From the NCBI GenBank assembly GCA_036897095.1, contig JAYMSP010002687.1:1-22927 (forward strand): DNA of 22,927 nucleotides, written 5' to 3'. Shown one piece after another: positions 10,246 through 20,149 of this stretch. Below the pieces are notes generated by a model. That model did not search any database. It was not told the origin of the DNA and worked only from the letters and a program-made list of their open reading frames with translations. Both the position numbers and the translations under genes were made by a program. The DNA comes from Plantago elongata. Taxonomy: Eukaryota; Streptophyta; Magnoliopsida; Lamiales; Plantaginaceae. Each line of letters starts with the position of its first letter. Position 1 is the stretch's first letter.

Positions 10246-10463
10246 TTTTACCGTTCTCCCGACATTTTGTACTTGCAAAGTGAATTAGAAAAGAAAAACC
10301 AGATTTAGCTTCCAAAGGGTAATTACATTTCTCAAAACGATATTCAATCTAGACAAATTTATGTACATAATTAGAAACAACACAATAAATAAATTGTCTA
10401 GCCTAGCCTCAAGAGTAGAACAATAAACCAAGCTATTAGTACTAGTGTGTTCTTGTCAAGAGG

Positions 10464-10751
10464 CTACACAGATGAAATTACTGCAAAACGAGCTGAAAAC
10501 GAATGTGATACATTCTCTGCATCATCCCACATAAACCCCTTGTCAAAATTCTGCGAGTAGGATTTGGCATCGTAAGTGAACGTCCTCGATTTAACATTAG
10601 TCGAACGCTTGGAAGTTCTCTTGTTCTTGCTCTTGTTGTCTTTCTTCAACTTCTTCCACATCTGCGACCAAATTTGAGGAGCTTTAGACCTTGGTGCAGG
10701 CCTAGAACTGACTTGGGTTGAGCTCATGTTGCACATCGTCTGGTGATCCAT
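10464..10751 (-). CDS. Small plant-specific protein of unknown function (KAPQIW / SYSQNF / SFSARFA family)
   Basis: A 95-residue, single-exon protein with no signal peptide or membrane segment. The N-terminus MDHQ leads to a block at 23-38 (KAPQIWSQMWKKLKKD), then a Lys/Arg/Ser-rich stretch. Next are YDAKSYSQNF at 60-69, an acidic MWDDAEN and SFSARFAVI at 84-92. The basic middle could act as a nuclear signal or bind nucleic acid or membrane, but that is conjecture. Small plant proteins with a YD-x-x-SY-x-NFD motif and a terminal FSARFA are common in dicots and mostly unnamed. A close paralogue lies at 13599-13868 and a fragment at 10108-10245. A TATA box is 91 bases upstream. Reading-frame conservation with the paralogue argues that it is a real gene. 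Confidence 0.82.
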   Translation of the reverse strand: MDHQTMCNMSSTQVSSRPAPRSKAPQIWSQMWKKLKKDNKSKNKRTSKRSTNVKSRTFTYDAKSYSQNFDKGFMWDDAENVSHSFSARFAVISSV

Positions 10752-10841
10752 TTTAAAGATTAATTGTTATATGAAGTAGAGCTAGTAGTAGTTGAGTTTT
10801 GAAGTGTGGATATAATGAAGATTACATGTAGGATGTGCACA

Positions 10842-10849
10842 TATATATA
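10842..10849 (-). promoter_or_regulatory. TATA box for the 10464-10751 gene
   Basis: TATATATA lies 91 bases before the start codon. The paralogue has the same octamer 88 bases before its start, which supports function. Further upstream, CTAACATGAA near 10893 recurs before the paralogue near 14002. Confidence 0.55.
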
Positions 10850-11773
10850 CTATCAGAAATGAGTGACCAAGATCATGAGTTAGAATAATCCACTAACATG
10901 AAAATGGTCCATTTTCCACAACACAAAAGGCAGTGTCATGTACTCTTTATGAGTCATGCTTACCGTACTATTTTGAATGGATTGCCTTTAAAAAAGATAA
11001 GATATATATGATCTTTCTTGGTTTCAGGTTCATTTATCTGGAATGATCTCAAAGTAACTATGACTAATTATTCATAAAACTGGAATATTTATATTGTTCT
11101 ATCTTCTACTGATACAGAACATCCAGTTACCCAATAACATCAATTGTTCTATCTTCTAGCTACTGATGTATGCACATATGCAGGTCCTATGTTTATCTGC
11201 CAAAATCACTCCAGCATTTCATGTTGCTACGTTGATCACACCACATCTCATCAATAAAGGACCGCAAGAGAGGACTTTGTTTAATTTCACATGTATAGTC
11301 AAGGACCATCGCTTGAAAGAATTGTTCACCACTGGTTGTCAGATCCGAAGCACCAAACGTGATGTAATAAGTACTATGATAACCTGGCCAATTTTGAGCT
11401 TGCTGATATATTTAACCTGAAATTTGGTGCCCCTTTCGTTGTTGTAATCATCCATCGTCCAATGTAGCAAGAAACATAATATGCTCAAGAATTAGCCTCC
11501 TCTTCATCTTCACTGAATGATCCATACCATCCATACTCATCATCAGAACCATCATCCTCATCTGAACCTTCCTGTCTTGACAACCCTCCCCATCCGAACC
11601 TACCTCAGTCTCTTTTGCAAGTACAAGTAATACGTTGAAGGACCCTATCTCCTCTATCAAATTACTATCCTGCACTATAGCCTGAAATACTTGCTCTTTG
11701 TAACCATCATGCATTTCCAACCCAGTGAACATAACATGTCTTGTTTTCCATAAATCAATTCTATTAATAGAGC
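10850..11773. other. Intergenic, no gene recognised
   Basis: It contains a 15-base direct repeat, TTGTTCTATCTTCTA, at about 11093 and 11143. It also holds open frames of 84 codons (plus, 11166-11420) and 94 codons (minus, 11448-11732) that I cannot match to a family. The minus frame is Met/Asp-rich and low in complexity. A broken minus-strand coding remnant is possible but unproven. Confidence 0.5.
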
Positions 11774-11880
11774 TTTTTTTTTTTTTAAACGGCTAAAGGG
11801 TGACTCGAACCCGGCCTATTGGTTGGAGGTGAAGCGTTAAAGTGCTTCGTTGTCATTCTATCAATAGACTTAATAGACCA
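11774..11880 (-). repeat. tRNA-derived SINE-like 3' part
   Basis: On the minus strand a pol III B-box-like GGGTTCGAGTC (11802-11812) is followed after about 15 bases by a run of 13 A (11774-11786). The sequence before the B box, CTTCACCTCCAACCAATAGG, resembles tRNA-derived plant SINEs. I could not define a clear A box or 5' end, so the element may be truncated. Confidence 0.45.
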
Positions 11881-12639
11881 CCTGGTACCGGCATCTTCAT
11901 TGTATAGCTCAATAGCTGATCTAGCCATTCGCCTTATATGAACTTAGCCTCGGGGTAATAATTCATATTGTAGATTAGCTTATCCCTTGGCTGCACAGAA
12001 GTTAGGTTCAATATAGGACCGGGACAGTAAGAGCATTCGAATCCTATTAATAACGGAGTTGCAGTAGAGACGAAGCTGTTTTACAAGCCTTTTCTTCTTA
12101 TATATATCAGAAGAGCCAGCATAGTGTTGATCTAGTTGAATATATACTGTACAATAAATAAGTTTTAAGCGTAGAGTATAAAAAAAACAGATGAGATGTG
12201 ATTAAAATTGAGTGTTAAAGATACATATAGCTAGTCACCAAACATGATGCCTTAAACAATTAAGCAGACAGTTTTTAAAGGCATGATGCATCATTTCCTT
12301 ATCCTGATATTTCGTTTTTGATCATTCGTTGATCTCATCTTGTGCCACTTCCTATTTACTTTTATCTCATGAAAGTAGAAAGATTAAGGGCATGGAAATA
12401 AATTAAGTTCGTGTGGTCACTCAGTTCACTTTCTTTTGAGGTCAGTTTTCTACTTTTTTTTCCCTTCATTTTTTTAGCTTATCCAAATTCATGACACTCA
12501 CACTTGCTAGTGATCGGAGAAAAGAAAAAGAAATTGCATAGGAAAGAGATGGATTCGTGTATGATGCTAATACATACTCAATTACTCATTAGTCATTACA
12601 TTATGCGTTTCCTAGTTTTTATTGGTTACGCTTAGAGGC
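11881..12639. other. Intergenic, nothing recognised
   Basis: AT-rich sequence with no convincing open frame, RNA gene or terminal repeat. Confidence 0.5.
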
Positions 12640-13400
12640 CTCCTCCTTTTTTAGGCCTAGGAACCCTTTCTCTAGGCACCGAGGCTCGTTTAGGCTCGGA
12701 ATCCAGTTGAGGCACGAGGGCCCTTTTATGAGCTCAGAACTTGACAATGAGGCAAATGTTTCATTTTTATGAGGTGCAGGGTTGCTCTAGACGAGGCTCA
12801 AGTTGCTCGTTGTGTTAGATTGACCTTGGGGTCTCTTATTGGTAGGTTTGCGGGGTTGGTTCTTCTATTTACTACCTTGGTGGCATTGTTTGTTGCCAAG
12901 TTTTTCATAGTTGGTGCAAATATGTGAAGGTCATAATAGAGTTTCTTAGCTCCAAAGATATATGTGAGGCTAGGGAAAGCGAGAATTCACACTTTTTCGC
13001 AGGCTTGCCTCGAATAAACCAGTTGGTGATTCAAGGAGTAAATAATGCCCCCTATTTATAGAGATGTCTAAGGGACCAATTTCCTTAAAGTCCAGAATCA
13101 TGTCCTTTGGTGATACTTCCCCAGATGTAACTTTAGAGAATTACCAGAAGAGTCCAGGTTCGGTCCTGTTTTAGAGGTTGTATGTGAAGGTCGGATACGA
13201 CCATTGAAGGTTGGTAGATGTCTTTGAAGCCTCCAAGGGATAGATTACATTTGGAGCTCGGATTAAGTATAGTGGGTTGAGCCACTTGAATCCGAGGCTC
13301 ACAACTTTATAACGTAAAATAGAGTTTTGATTTGGTCAGTCGTCTGAGATTGTCGCATTTCGTTTGCTCGAGTACGAACGCATTTGGTAGTGTATGATTT
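12640..13400 (-). mobile_element. Minus-strand LTR/leader remnant of a Ty3-type (Tat-like) retrotransposon
   Basis: Reading the minus strand, a promoter TATAAATAGGGGGC (TATA at 13053-13060) is followed by a transcript-like leader. Then comes ATTTGCACCAACTATGAA (12904-12921) and AACTTGGCAAC. This resembles the end of Tat-lineage LTRs, where a primer site of the form TGGCGCCGTCTGTGGG precedes gag; the differences are mostly G-to-A. A short gag-like start (MKNLATNNATK) then runs into a stop. The stretch is more GC-rich than its surroundings. Boundaries and lineage are tentative. Confidence 0.4.
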
Positions 13401-13598
13401 ACACTATAGGTTTAGTTATGAATCTTATGAATGTTAAGAGTTAAATGGAACAAATGTTACAAGTCCCATATTAATTCGCAACTTCAATCTAAATAGCTCT
13501 CAGAGGTTAAGTTAGCTAACAAATGAGCTCCATTAATTTCTCACAGACTTATCTACACAAATTACATATCAACTAATAACTATGCAGTACTTTTGTTG

Positions 13599-13868
13599 TC
13601 AAGAACGAACAACAGATGGAATTACTGCAAAACGAGCTGAAAAGGAACGAGAGAAAATTTCTTCATCTTCCCACATGAAATCCTCGAAATTCTGAGAATA
13701 AGAGTTAAGATCGTAAGTGAACGACCTCGAATTCGAATATTTGGACATTCTCTTGCACTTCTTCTTGTTGATGTTGTCCTTCTTCAACTTCTTCCACATC
13801 TGTGTCCAGATTTGAGGAGCTTTAGTTCTTGATACTTGGCTTGATGATCTTGGGTGTTGATGATCCAT
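13599..13868 (-). CDS. Small plant-specific protein of unknown function, paralogue of the 10464-10751 gene
   Basis: An 89-residue, single-exon protein. It shares MDHQ at the start and KAPQIW-QMWKKLKKDN from residue 16. It also shares a basic middle, YDLNSYSQNF, an acidic MWEDEE and a C-terminal SFSARFAVI with the gene at 10464-10751. Differences cluster in the basic middle and the extra last residues, while the motif blocks are kept. This suggests both copies are under selection. No signal peptide or membrane span is seen. A TATA octamer lies 88 bases upstream. Function is unknown. Confidence 0.82.
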   Translation of the reverse strand: MDHQHPRSSSQVSRTKAPQIWTQMWKKLKKDNINKKKCKRMSKYSNSRSFTYDLNSYSQNFEDFMWEDEEIFSRSFSARFAVIPSVVRS

Positions 13869-13955
13869 TGCACAACTTGGTTTATGAAGTAGTAGTTGAG
13901 TTTAGATATGTGGATTTGATTAATATGGAATGAAATGTAGATGTGTATGGGATCA

Positions 13956-13963
13956 TATATATA
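13956..13963 (-). promoter_or_regulatory. TATA box for the 13599-13868 gene
   Basis: TATATATA lies 88 bases before the start, matching the layout of the paralogue. Confidence 0.55.
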
Positions 13964-15950
13964 CAAGTGGGAGTTCAAAAGATCCACTTCAATCCTAGTG
14001 TGCCTAACATGAACGGTTCACTTTACACGCCACAATGGTAGCATCATCTTCACTTTCCCAGTCACGAGCCATGCATGCATACGACTTCCCTTTTTCTTTC
14101 TTCAATGGACTTTTATCACTAGTAGCACTTCCTTTAACTATATCCGTGGAGACTATTGCTACATTGAGGGATCGAGAACGATACTCAAGAGATGTTTGAA
14201 TCGTATATAATGAATCTATAATGGAATGACGAACCTTGCATACCATGGTTCATTCGAAGATGTAAATCAATTACTTAATCTGTTGAGTGTGAAGTTTTCA
14301 TCGTTTCAAATTAATATGTGCAAAACAGAAATTTGACAAATTCGTAATGGGGAGTTAGCGTCTACACATGAACAACTTAATTTTGAATTCGAATTTTCAT
14401 CAATTTATAAATGTAAATGAAAAAAGTAATATCTAATTTGCATTTTCGCAATTTCAACCCAAAATCCATATTGTGCCAAAAAGTATCACGTGAATAAGTG
14501 CTTCGTTTTACAGACAATTCTAAAAAGCAAGCACCTAACTTGACCTGTTATTGCATCGGTGCTATTTTATGAGCTTATCTTAAGTCATCATAACTAAAGA
14601 AACAGAATGACATGGAAAGCTATTTTTCCTTACCTCAAAAAGCTCGTGTCACGAGTCAAAAACAAGAATGAATCACACTAATTAGCTAGTGAAGGAGAAG
14701 AAAACATATGAAATTGGTTAAGGGTGTCGATCAAAACCATCGTAGCATTAAGAATTTAAGAGACCGTCACCGTACACTAAGTTAACATTTGAGTAAACCC
14801 ATACACCAAGTTCTATCGTGAATGATAAACACTGCACTTAGATCTGATGAGTTCAATTAGATGTCATCCAGCTAAACGTATAATGGCCAAATGGCGCCAG
14901 ATTCTTAGTTTAGACTACAAAGTACAAATAGTGTGATTCGGTTTGGCTTGTAATTATTGAGCATTCATTATTCTCTTGTAATTTGTAAACCTTAAAAAAA
15001 GAAAGAAAAAACAAGTATCATGGTCAGGAATGGACTAAATTGGACATGGTATCTGCATCTGACGACGACAAATTAGAAAGGAACACACAAACATTTACGA
15101 TATACTATCGTCTAAGAATATTCCAATCACTTAATATTGAAATAAAAACATTAAATAATGAATTTCAAATCCCTATTAAAATAAATCTATATCATTAACA
15201 TTTGTATTTACTATTTACAAAATATATATTTTATTATAATAATATAAACAATTTGAATAATAAGTCCATAATTCCTAACAACTCATATATATATCGCCTA
15301 TCTAGAGACCTTGTAGTGTAATAAACATGTACTATTATAATTATTTAAAAATGTTAGTGGTGTTTGTAACAGAATATGCTTATGCTTGATGGACGGTAAT
15401 TCAGAAAAATTGATTGGTAAAAACTAAAAGAATAAAATCTTTCAGCAAAATGCAGGATCTTTACATGAGTCAAGTTGGAGAATGTTGCATCAATCCAAAA
15501 TATGCTTAAATTTCTTTCTTATTATTCGTCTAAAATGGTATCTGATCTGACTGTCTGACATTATAAAAACCATATGCTAAAACACATTCATACTGAACAG
15601 AGGGAGTATGAAATTCCCCAGTGGAGAGTATGTATAATAATGTTCCATTTTGATTCATAAAGTAAAAGATTCTTCCTATCACAATGTGTTCTCATTGCTA
15701 CTATTCTCTTTATTAAAACTTGGGAAAATTATGGGAATGGATAGGCTCGCCTTTCAAATGCAAAATTCTTTATTTCTTGAAAAAGAAAAATAGAAAAGTA
15801 CAGTTTAATGCATGTAATCTCTTCTGTTCTGTAGTAAAGATGATGCCAAAAGCAATACCTTTCTGTGAATCAATTCCAACCTCTTTAACAAACAATATCC
15901 CCAAACAAGCAACTTTTTCTTCTGATCCCTTCTTTTCTTCATTACATATT
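13964..15950. other. Intergenic, AT-rich, no gene recognised
   Basis: A minus-strand open frame of 80 codons (14004-14246) starts inside the upstream region of the small gene and matches nothing I know. The part 15120-15360 is very AT-rich. A single AGAGGGAGTAT near 15600 resembles one end of a Stowaway-type miniature element, but I found no partner end. Confidence 0.5.
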
Positions 15951-15955
15951 TTTCC

Positions 15956-15962
15956 TATATAA
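15956..15962 (+). promoter_or_regulatory. TATA box for the 16032-16286 gene
   Basis: TATATAA lies 70 bases before the start codon, with a pyrimidine-rich stretch before it, a normal plant core promoter layout with a short 5' UTR. Confidence 0.55.
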
Positions 15963-16031
15963 CCCCCATTGTTCTCATTTCTTCCGGTTCACAAAACAAG
16001 AAAAGGCTACTCTCTCTAAAAATTAAGGAAG

Positions 16032-16286
16032 ATGTGCTACCCAGCTTCACAGTGGCAAACCATTTACCACTCCGAAAGTAGGCACCGGGTCATACCATTT
16101 GCCACAGCCACAGATGGCGAGCAGCAAGGAGTTCATACTAGTAGTCATGTGAACGGGTTTGCTGAGGAACGTAGAACTCTAAAGGCATGCCTGTGCTCAC
16201 CAACCACCCATCCAGGTTCTTTCAGGTGCAGGCAGCATCACAGAAACTATCAGTGGGTTAGCCGACTCGTAGCCAAGGCAAGTTAG
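16032..16286 (+). CDS. Serine-rich-protein-like small protein with CSPTTHPGSFRC motif
   Basis: An 84-residue, intronless protein. Residues 53-70 read CLCSPTTHPGSFRCRQHH, the hallmark of a plant family annotated as serine-rich protein-like. In that family the motif sits near the C-terminus after a variable region, as here. The three Cys and several His could bind a metal, but this is inference. No signal peptide or membrane span is seen. The ATG at 16032 fits a TATA box 70 bases upstream, and an AATAAA follows at 16432-16437. This copy is short and not notably Ser-rich at its N-terminus. It converges with the LEA2 gene. Biochemical role is unknown. Confidence 0.85.
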   Translation: MCYPASQWQTIYHSESRHRVIPFATATDGEQQGVHTSSHVNGFAEERRTLKACLCSPTTHPGSFRCRQHHRNYQWVSRLVAKAS

Positions 16287-16431
16287 TAAACAACCTGGGC
16301 TTTTAGTGTACAAGCAACTACTCTCCTACGGTGATGAAATCACCCTGGAAGTTAATCTTTGTGAGCGAGTGTACTGTTGTACTTGTGGGTGGGTTTGCAA
16401 AATAATATTCACACAAGAGAACATGCACATC

Positions 16432-16437
16432 AATAAA
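16432..16437 (+). terminator. Poly-A signal for the 16032-16286 gene
   Basis: AATAAA lies 146 bases after the stop, preceded by GT-rich sequence, a usual place for a plant 3' end. Confidence 0.4.
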
Positions 16438-17252
16438 ATTCGATGAAACAAAAAGTAGCAATTTGCCCCTTTGTATGATTAGCCTTTTTACAGCCTCAAT
16501 TTTCGAACTTGTTGCACTTCATATGATATCGACGAGACTTATATAAAGGGTGCTTGTATAAAACGGCCATTACCAGTAAACATGCAGCTCTGTACAGTGC
16601 TAAGCCTAACGTAAAACCGCATTAATTTATTCCTTCATCCATCAATCTAGCAGAAATACATGAGATTGACCAGCATATGTGTTGGGAATTCATACTATAT
16701 CCCACCAGGGATTGTTTGATTCCAAGTGGTGATTACTAGTCGACCCAGTCATAACACATGTTCAGAAGGTTCCAGAATTTGCCAATACATACATGATTAC
16801 ATTATGTAATATAAAAGACGAAACCATTAGAAATTAAGGTTGGGGATGCCTACTATACCTCTAATATAATACAACTGTACACATATCTGAGCCCAGATGT
16901 TGCCGATTGCATTCGTGATACAACTGCCTGATGATATGGCACATGGAAATCGTGCAGTTCCTATAAGTTGGCTCATGACGGGGTGCAAGTAGCTGCACCT
17001 CCTAATTTTTTCTGCGTCAGCTGTTAATATCCGATGAATCAGTACAAAAGGGTTCAGGTTGTCAATATAGTACAGAAAGGAAGAAGTGAAATGAAGCATA
17101 TTATATTATTATGTCAAGAAAATTGCACATCATGTGTTATCGTTACGTTGTTTCTCCATTCTGTTCGTGTATTAACTTTCTCGTATTGTGCCAAAAAGAA
17201 TATATAGTTAAGATATGAAAAGGGTTCAGTGTGGGAAAAAGTCATTGCTTAC
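16438..17252. other. Region between convergent genes, probably LEA2 3' UTR
   Basis: This lies downstream of both convergent genes. A minus-strand AATAAA at 16626-16631 could end the LEA2 transcript. The minus open frame at 16827-17099 has no known domain and is more likely 3' UTR. A third LEA2 exon may be hidden here; several AG acceptors exist and I cannot choose among them. Confidence 0.45.
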
Positions 17253-19714
17253 CTGAGGATAACAATTCTGGCGAGTAATGGTTTGGTTGCGTGTATTTAC
17301 AATAATTTCACATGATATCTTTGCCTGTAACATAACATAAAAAGAAAGATGTCAGATAAATATGAAAGGTAGATTGTGGATTTTGCAGTCAAAGTTGGGG
17401 AACTCTAATGTAGTAAAGAAACAATATGTTATGCAAAAATTCATTCTAATATATACTTTTGGAGAAATCCCTATGCTTTGAAGTTTATTTGAGCAAACTA
17501 GCAAAGAATACATGCATTATACAAACTAAATCGTGCATGGGTGAAGGCAAGAACTGAAAGCAAAACGAATCAGTCTTCCGAAAGGAAGCAAGGAAAACAG
17601 CTGATTATGGCCACCATTACATATTGAGTACTGAGCAGTATGAAAACCCTCACCCAGTACACTACAGGATGACAATCACCAATATCAGGTCTGACTCTTA
17701 GCACAAATGTGTACGGAAAAGCCATCAGCTGTCCCTAATACTGACAACTGACAGATCCTGCTCTTCGGAATATTTTGTGCAGTTTTTACTTGAATCATGT
17801 AATTATTCAATTCAAATCATAATTCCAATTAAAATTGATCACAAGTACGACCAAAGCTCTTCACCTTATTGTTTAATTTGAAACTTTCAAGTACATAATC
17901 TCCTAAGTCCTAACCACATCCCCGGACGGTTTTCCTCTAGTTTTAGAATTTTGAAGTACAATCTCTTTATTCAATAAACTATCTGTTAATAGTGCCCAGA
18001 CTGAAGCCAGAAAGGAGATGTTCATATCCATTGGCTATTCCACTGGCCACAAAAGACTAACTGACTATGAATGCGAACATCAGCTGTATCGAGGAACATA
18101 TGAAGCAGCTAGTAACTTCATACAGCCTCATGCAAGATCAGTTGCTACCATATTATGAACAGCAAAACCTTTAATGTAGTTATCCAAGGCCTTCTATTGA
18201 GAGAGAAGAAACTGGCAATTATAACATTAAACTAATTACAAGTCAAATTTAATTAAGTCTGCGCTCTTCCTATGTGAAACTTTAGCTAAAGAACCGGAGC
18301 AGCAAACCAGGCAATGAATGCAGTAAGAGAGACAAACCAACAAGAAGCTAGATGACACCTTCTAGTAGATTACTCCACATATAGTAGTTTTAAGTAGAAC
18401 TGCATTGTTTCTTCATATAGATAATAGACTCCTGATGAATCATTCCCTGATAACATTTCTTCCGAGCCTATATCTAGGAACTTCCATTTACTATAACTAC
18501 TGATGCATTAGGTGTCCTTATAACTTCACTATCTAAGCCATGCACAAACTTAAGTTGAAAATGTAGGTACTGGAGCATGACATTCGCACTATGGTCTCAC
18601 CACATGCCAACATTTACAAAACCAATTTCAATCTGTGGATGCAACTGATCTATACCAAGCAGGACTAAAATCAATTTTCCATTGCCGAACTTAGGAATTA
18701 ACCTACACATCCACCAGCTAGAAACCATGGGGAATTTGTATGGCATGGTTTAACTATATGACTAAAACACGATCAATCAAAACAAGTCCTCATAACTCCA
18801 TACAATTACAGTGAAACAGGAACGCAATTACTAATTATTCCCAAAGAACCAGATCAAAGGAACTATCCTGGAATAAAAGACTTTTAAGCTAGGTGATTTC
18901 ACACATTATGCCACAATGTGTTTCTCATTTTCTTTCGACATGCCTTAAGAATTTTTCGCATGTCTTTGGAATAGGAATATGTCACATCCACCAATGTCAA
19001 AACAGATTCTACAACTCCTTATACTATTACTCTATAACGAAGGTTCGACACTAATTTCACTCAATTTAACCAGAAGCCAACTGAAACAACCTAGAACAAG
19101 AAAATTAAAGCAAACAACAAACACATGAGCTGAAATTACAGTAATATAATCAATGAATTTACCTTGAGAGGCAAGTCAAAGAAGAAGACCCCAAGCTTCC
19201 CCTTAACCTTCGAAACCGTATCAAACGTAATCTCACCCCTAACCAAATCCTCCAGCAACAAAATCACATCACTCACCTCCACCTTATCCAAACTCAGCGT
19301 GGCATTCACGCACGAATACCCACGCGCCTTAACTCTCCCACCGTCTGACGTGGCAGACCCTAGCTTCTTACCCCTATACCCAATCTCCACCATCAGCGAA
19401 TCGAAATCGATCGAGTAGAAATCTCTGTTACGAACCCTAACCATGAGGTCAAGGTCCACGTCGATTGAGATCGGGTGCGAGTGAAATTGGAGGCGATCGA
19501 GGTCGAGGCGAGCAACGGAGAGAGTCGGATCGGAGGGCCATAGGACGTATGTGGCGGCGAGGATGATGAGGAAGGAAACGGCGGCGCAGGAGACGGCTAC
19601 GTGGCGGCGCCAGGTGGTGCGGCGGCGTCGTGGGTAAGGGGGTAGAACGACGACGTATTGGGGGTCGGAGATGAATGGTTGGTGATACGATGACGTTTCT
19701 TTTGTGGCCGTCAT
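17253..19714 (-). CDS. LEA2 (NDR1/HIN1-like) membrane protein, exons 1 and 2
   Basis: Exon 1 is 19163-19714 (184 codons) and exon 2 is 17253-17324 (24 codons); both introns fall between codons. The donor after LPLK is AAG|GTAAAT and the exon 2 acceptor is TTACAG|GCA. An Arg-rich cytosolic N-terminus (PRRRRTTWRRH, residues 28-38) precedes a membrane span at about 39-58. A LEA_2 beta-sandwich follows, with VRNRDFYSIDFDSLMVEIGYRG at its centre, split here as VRNRDFYSI and DFDSLMVEI. Exon 2 (AKISCEIIVNTRNQ, then CYPQ) is the usual LEA2 C-terminal strand. Relatives act at the plasma membrane in stress or defence. A donor (CAG|GTAAGC) after CYPQ suggests another exon; if that intron is retained, the frame stops at 17226-17228. 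Confidence 0.85.
17325..19162 (-). other. Intron 1 of the LEA2 gene (1838 nt)
   Basis: It is bounded by GT at 19161-19162 and AG at 17325-17326. AT-rich, with no open frame or repeat that I recognise inside. Confidence 0.8.
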
Positions 19715-20149
19715 TGGTTGGGAAGAGAAGCAGGTGTAGCTGATGATGCTGCTTCTTCTTCTTCTTCAGCTGGTTTCAGTTTTCAAGTGAAGTGGGAGTT
19801 AAGGTTTCTTGTGTAGCAGAAGCAATAAAACCAGCTGAAATTGATAAAGTAGAGGTTTATGTAGATTTCTTGTGATATTGATTGGTTTTGACTAATTTCT
19901 TCTGATTTACTTCTTTATGTTGTACAAGCAACTATAATAATGACATTTTGGTAAGTTTAAAATGCAACATTTGAGTGGTTTAGTGGTTTTAAATTGCACG
20001 TTGAAAGTCCTATGTCACTTTTAAGCATCATCGACTTCCCTAGATATTCAACATCCTTCGCCATTTGAAGGTCGTATAGACACCATCATCTGAAAACTCC
20101 TCGAAGTCAGAAGATGGCAGGATATGGCTGACATGAGTCCCACCATAAA
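19715..20149. other. LEA2 5' UTR and promoter region
   Basis: A GAA-rich tract on the minus strand near 19745-19770 lies just before the ATG, as in many plant leaders. No clear TATA box is seen. The rest to about 20100 has no gene. Confidence 0.45.

Noticed and set aside
14004-14246. 80-codon minus-strand open frame
   Set aside because: No known motif, overlaps the upstream region of the small gene, and shows no promoter or paralogue; treated as chance.
15595-15612. AGAGGGAGTAT, possible 3' end of a miniature inverted-repeat element
   Set aside because: No matching opposite end was found within several hundred bases.
16827-17099. 90-codon minus-strand open frame downstream of LEA2 exon 2
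   Set aside because: No domain; more likely 3' UTR of the LEA2 transcript, though it could overlap an unseen last exon.
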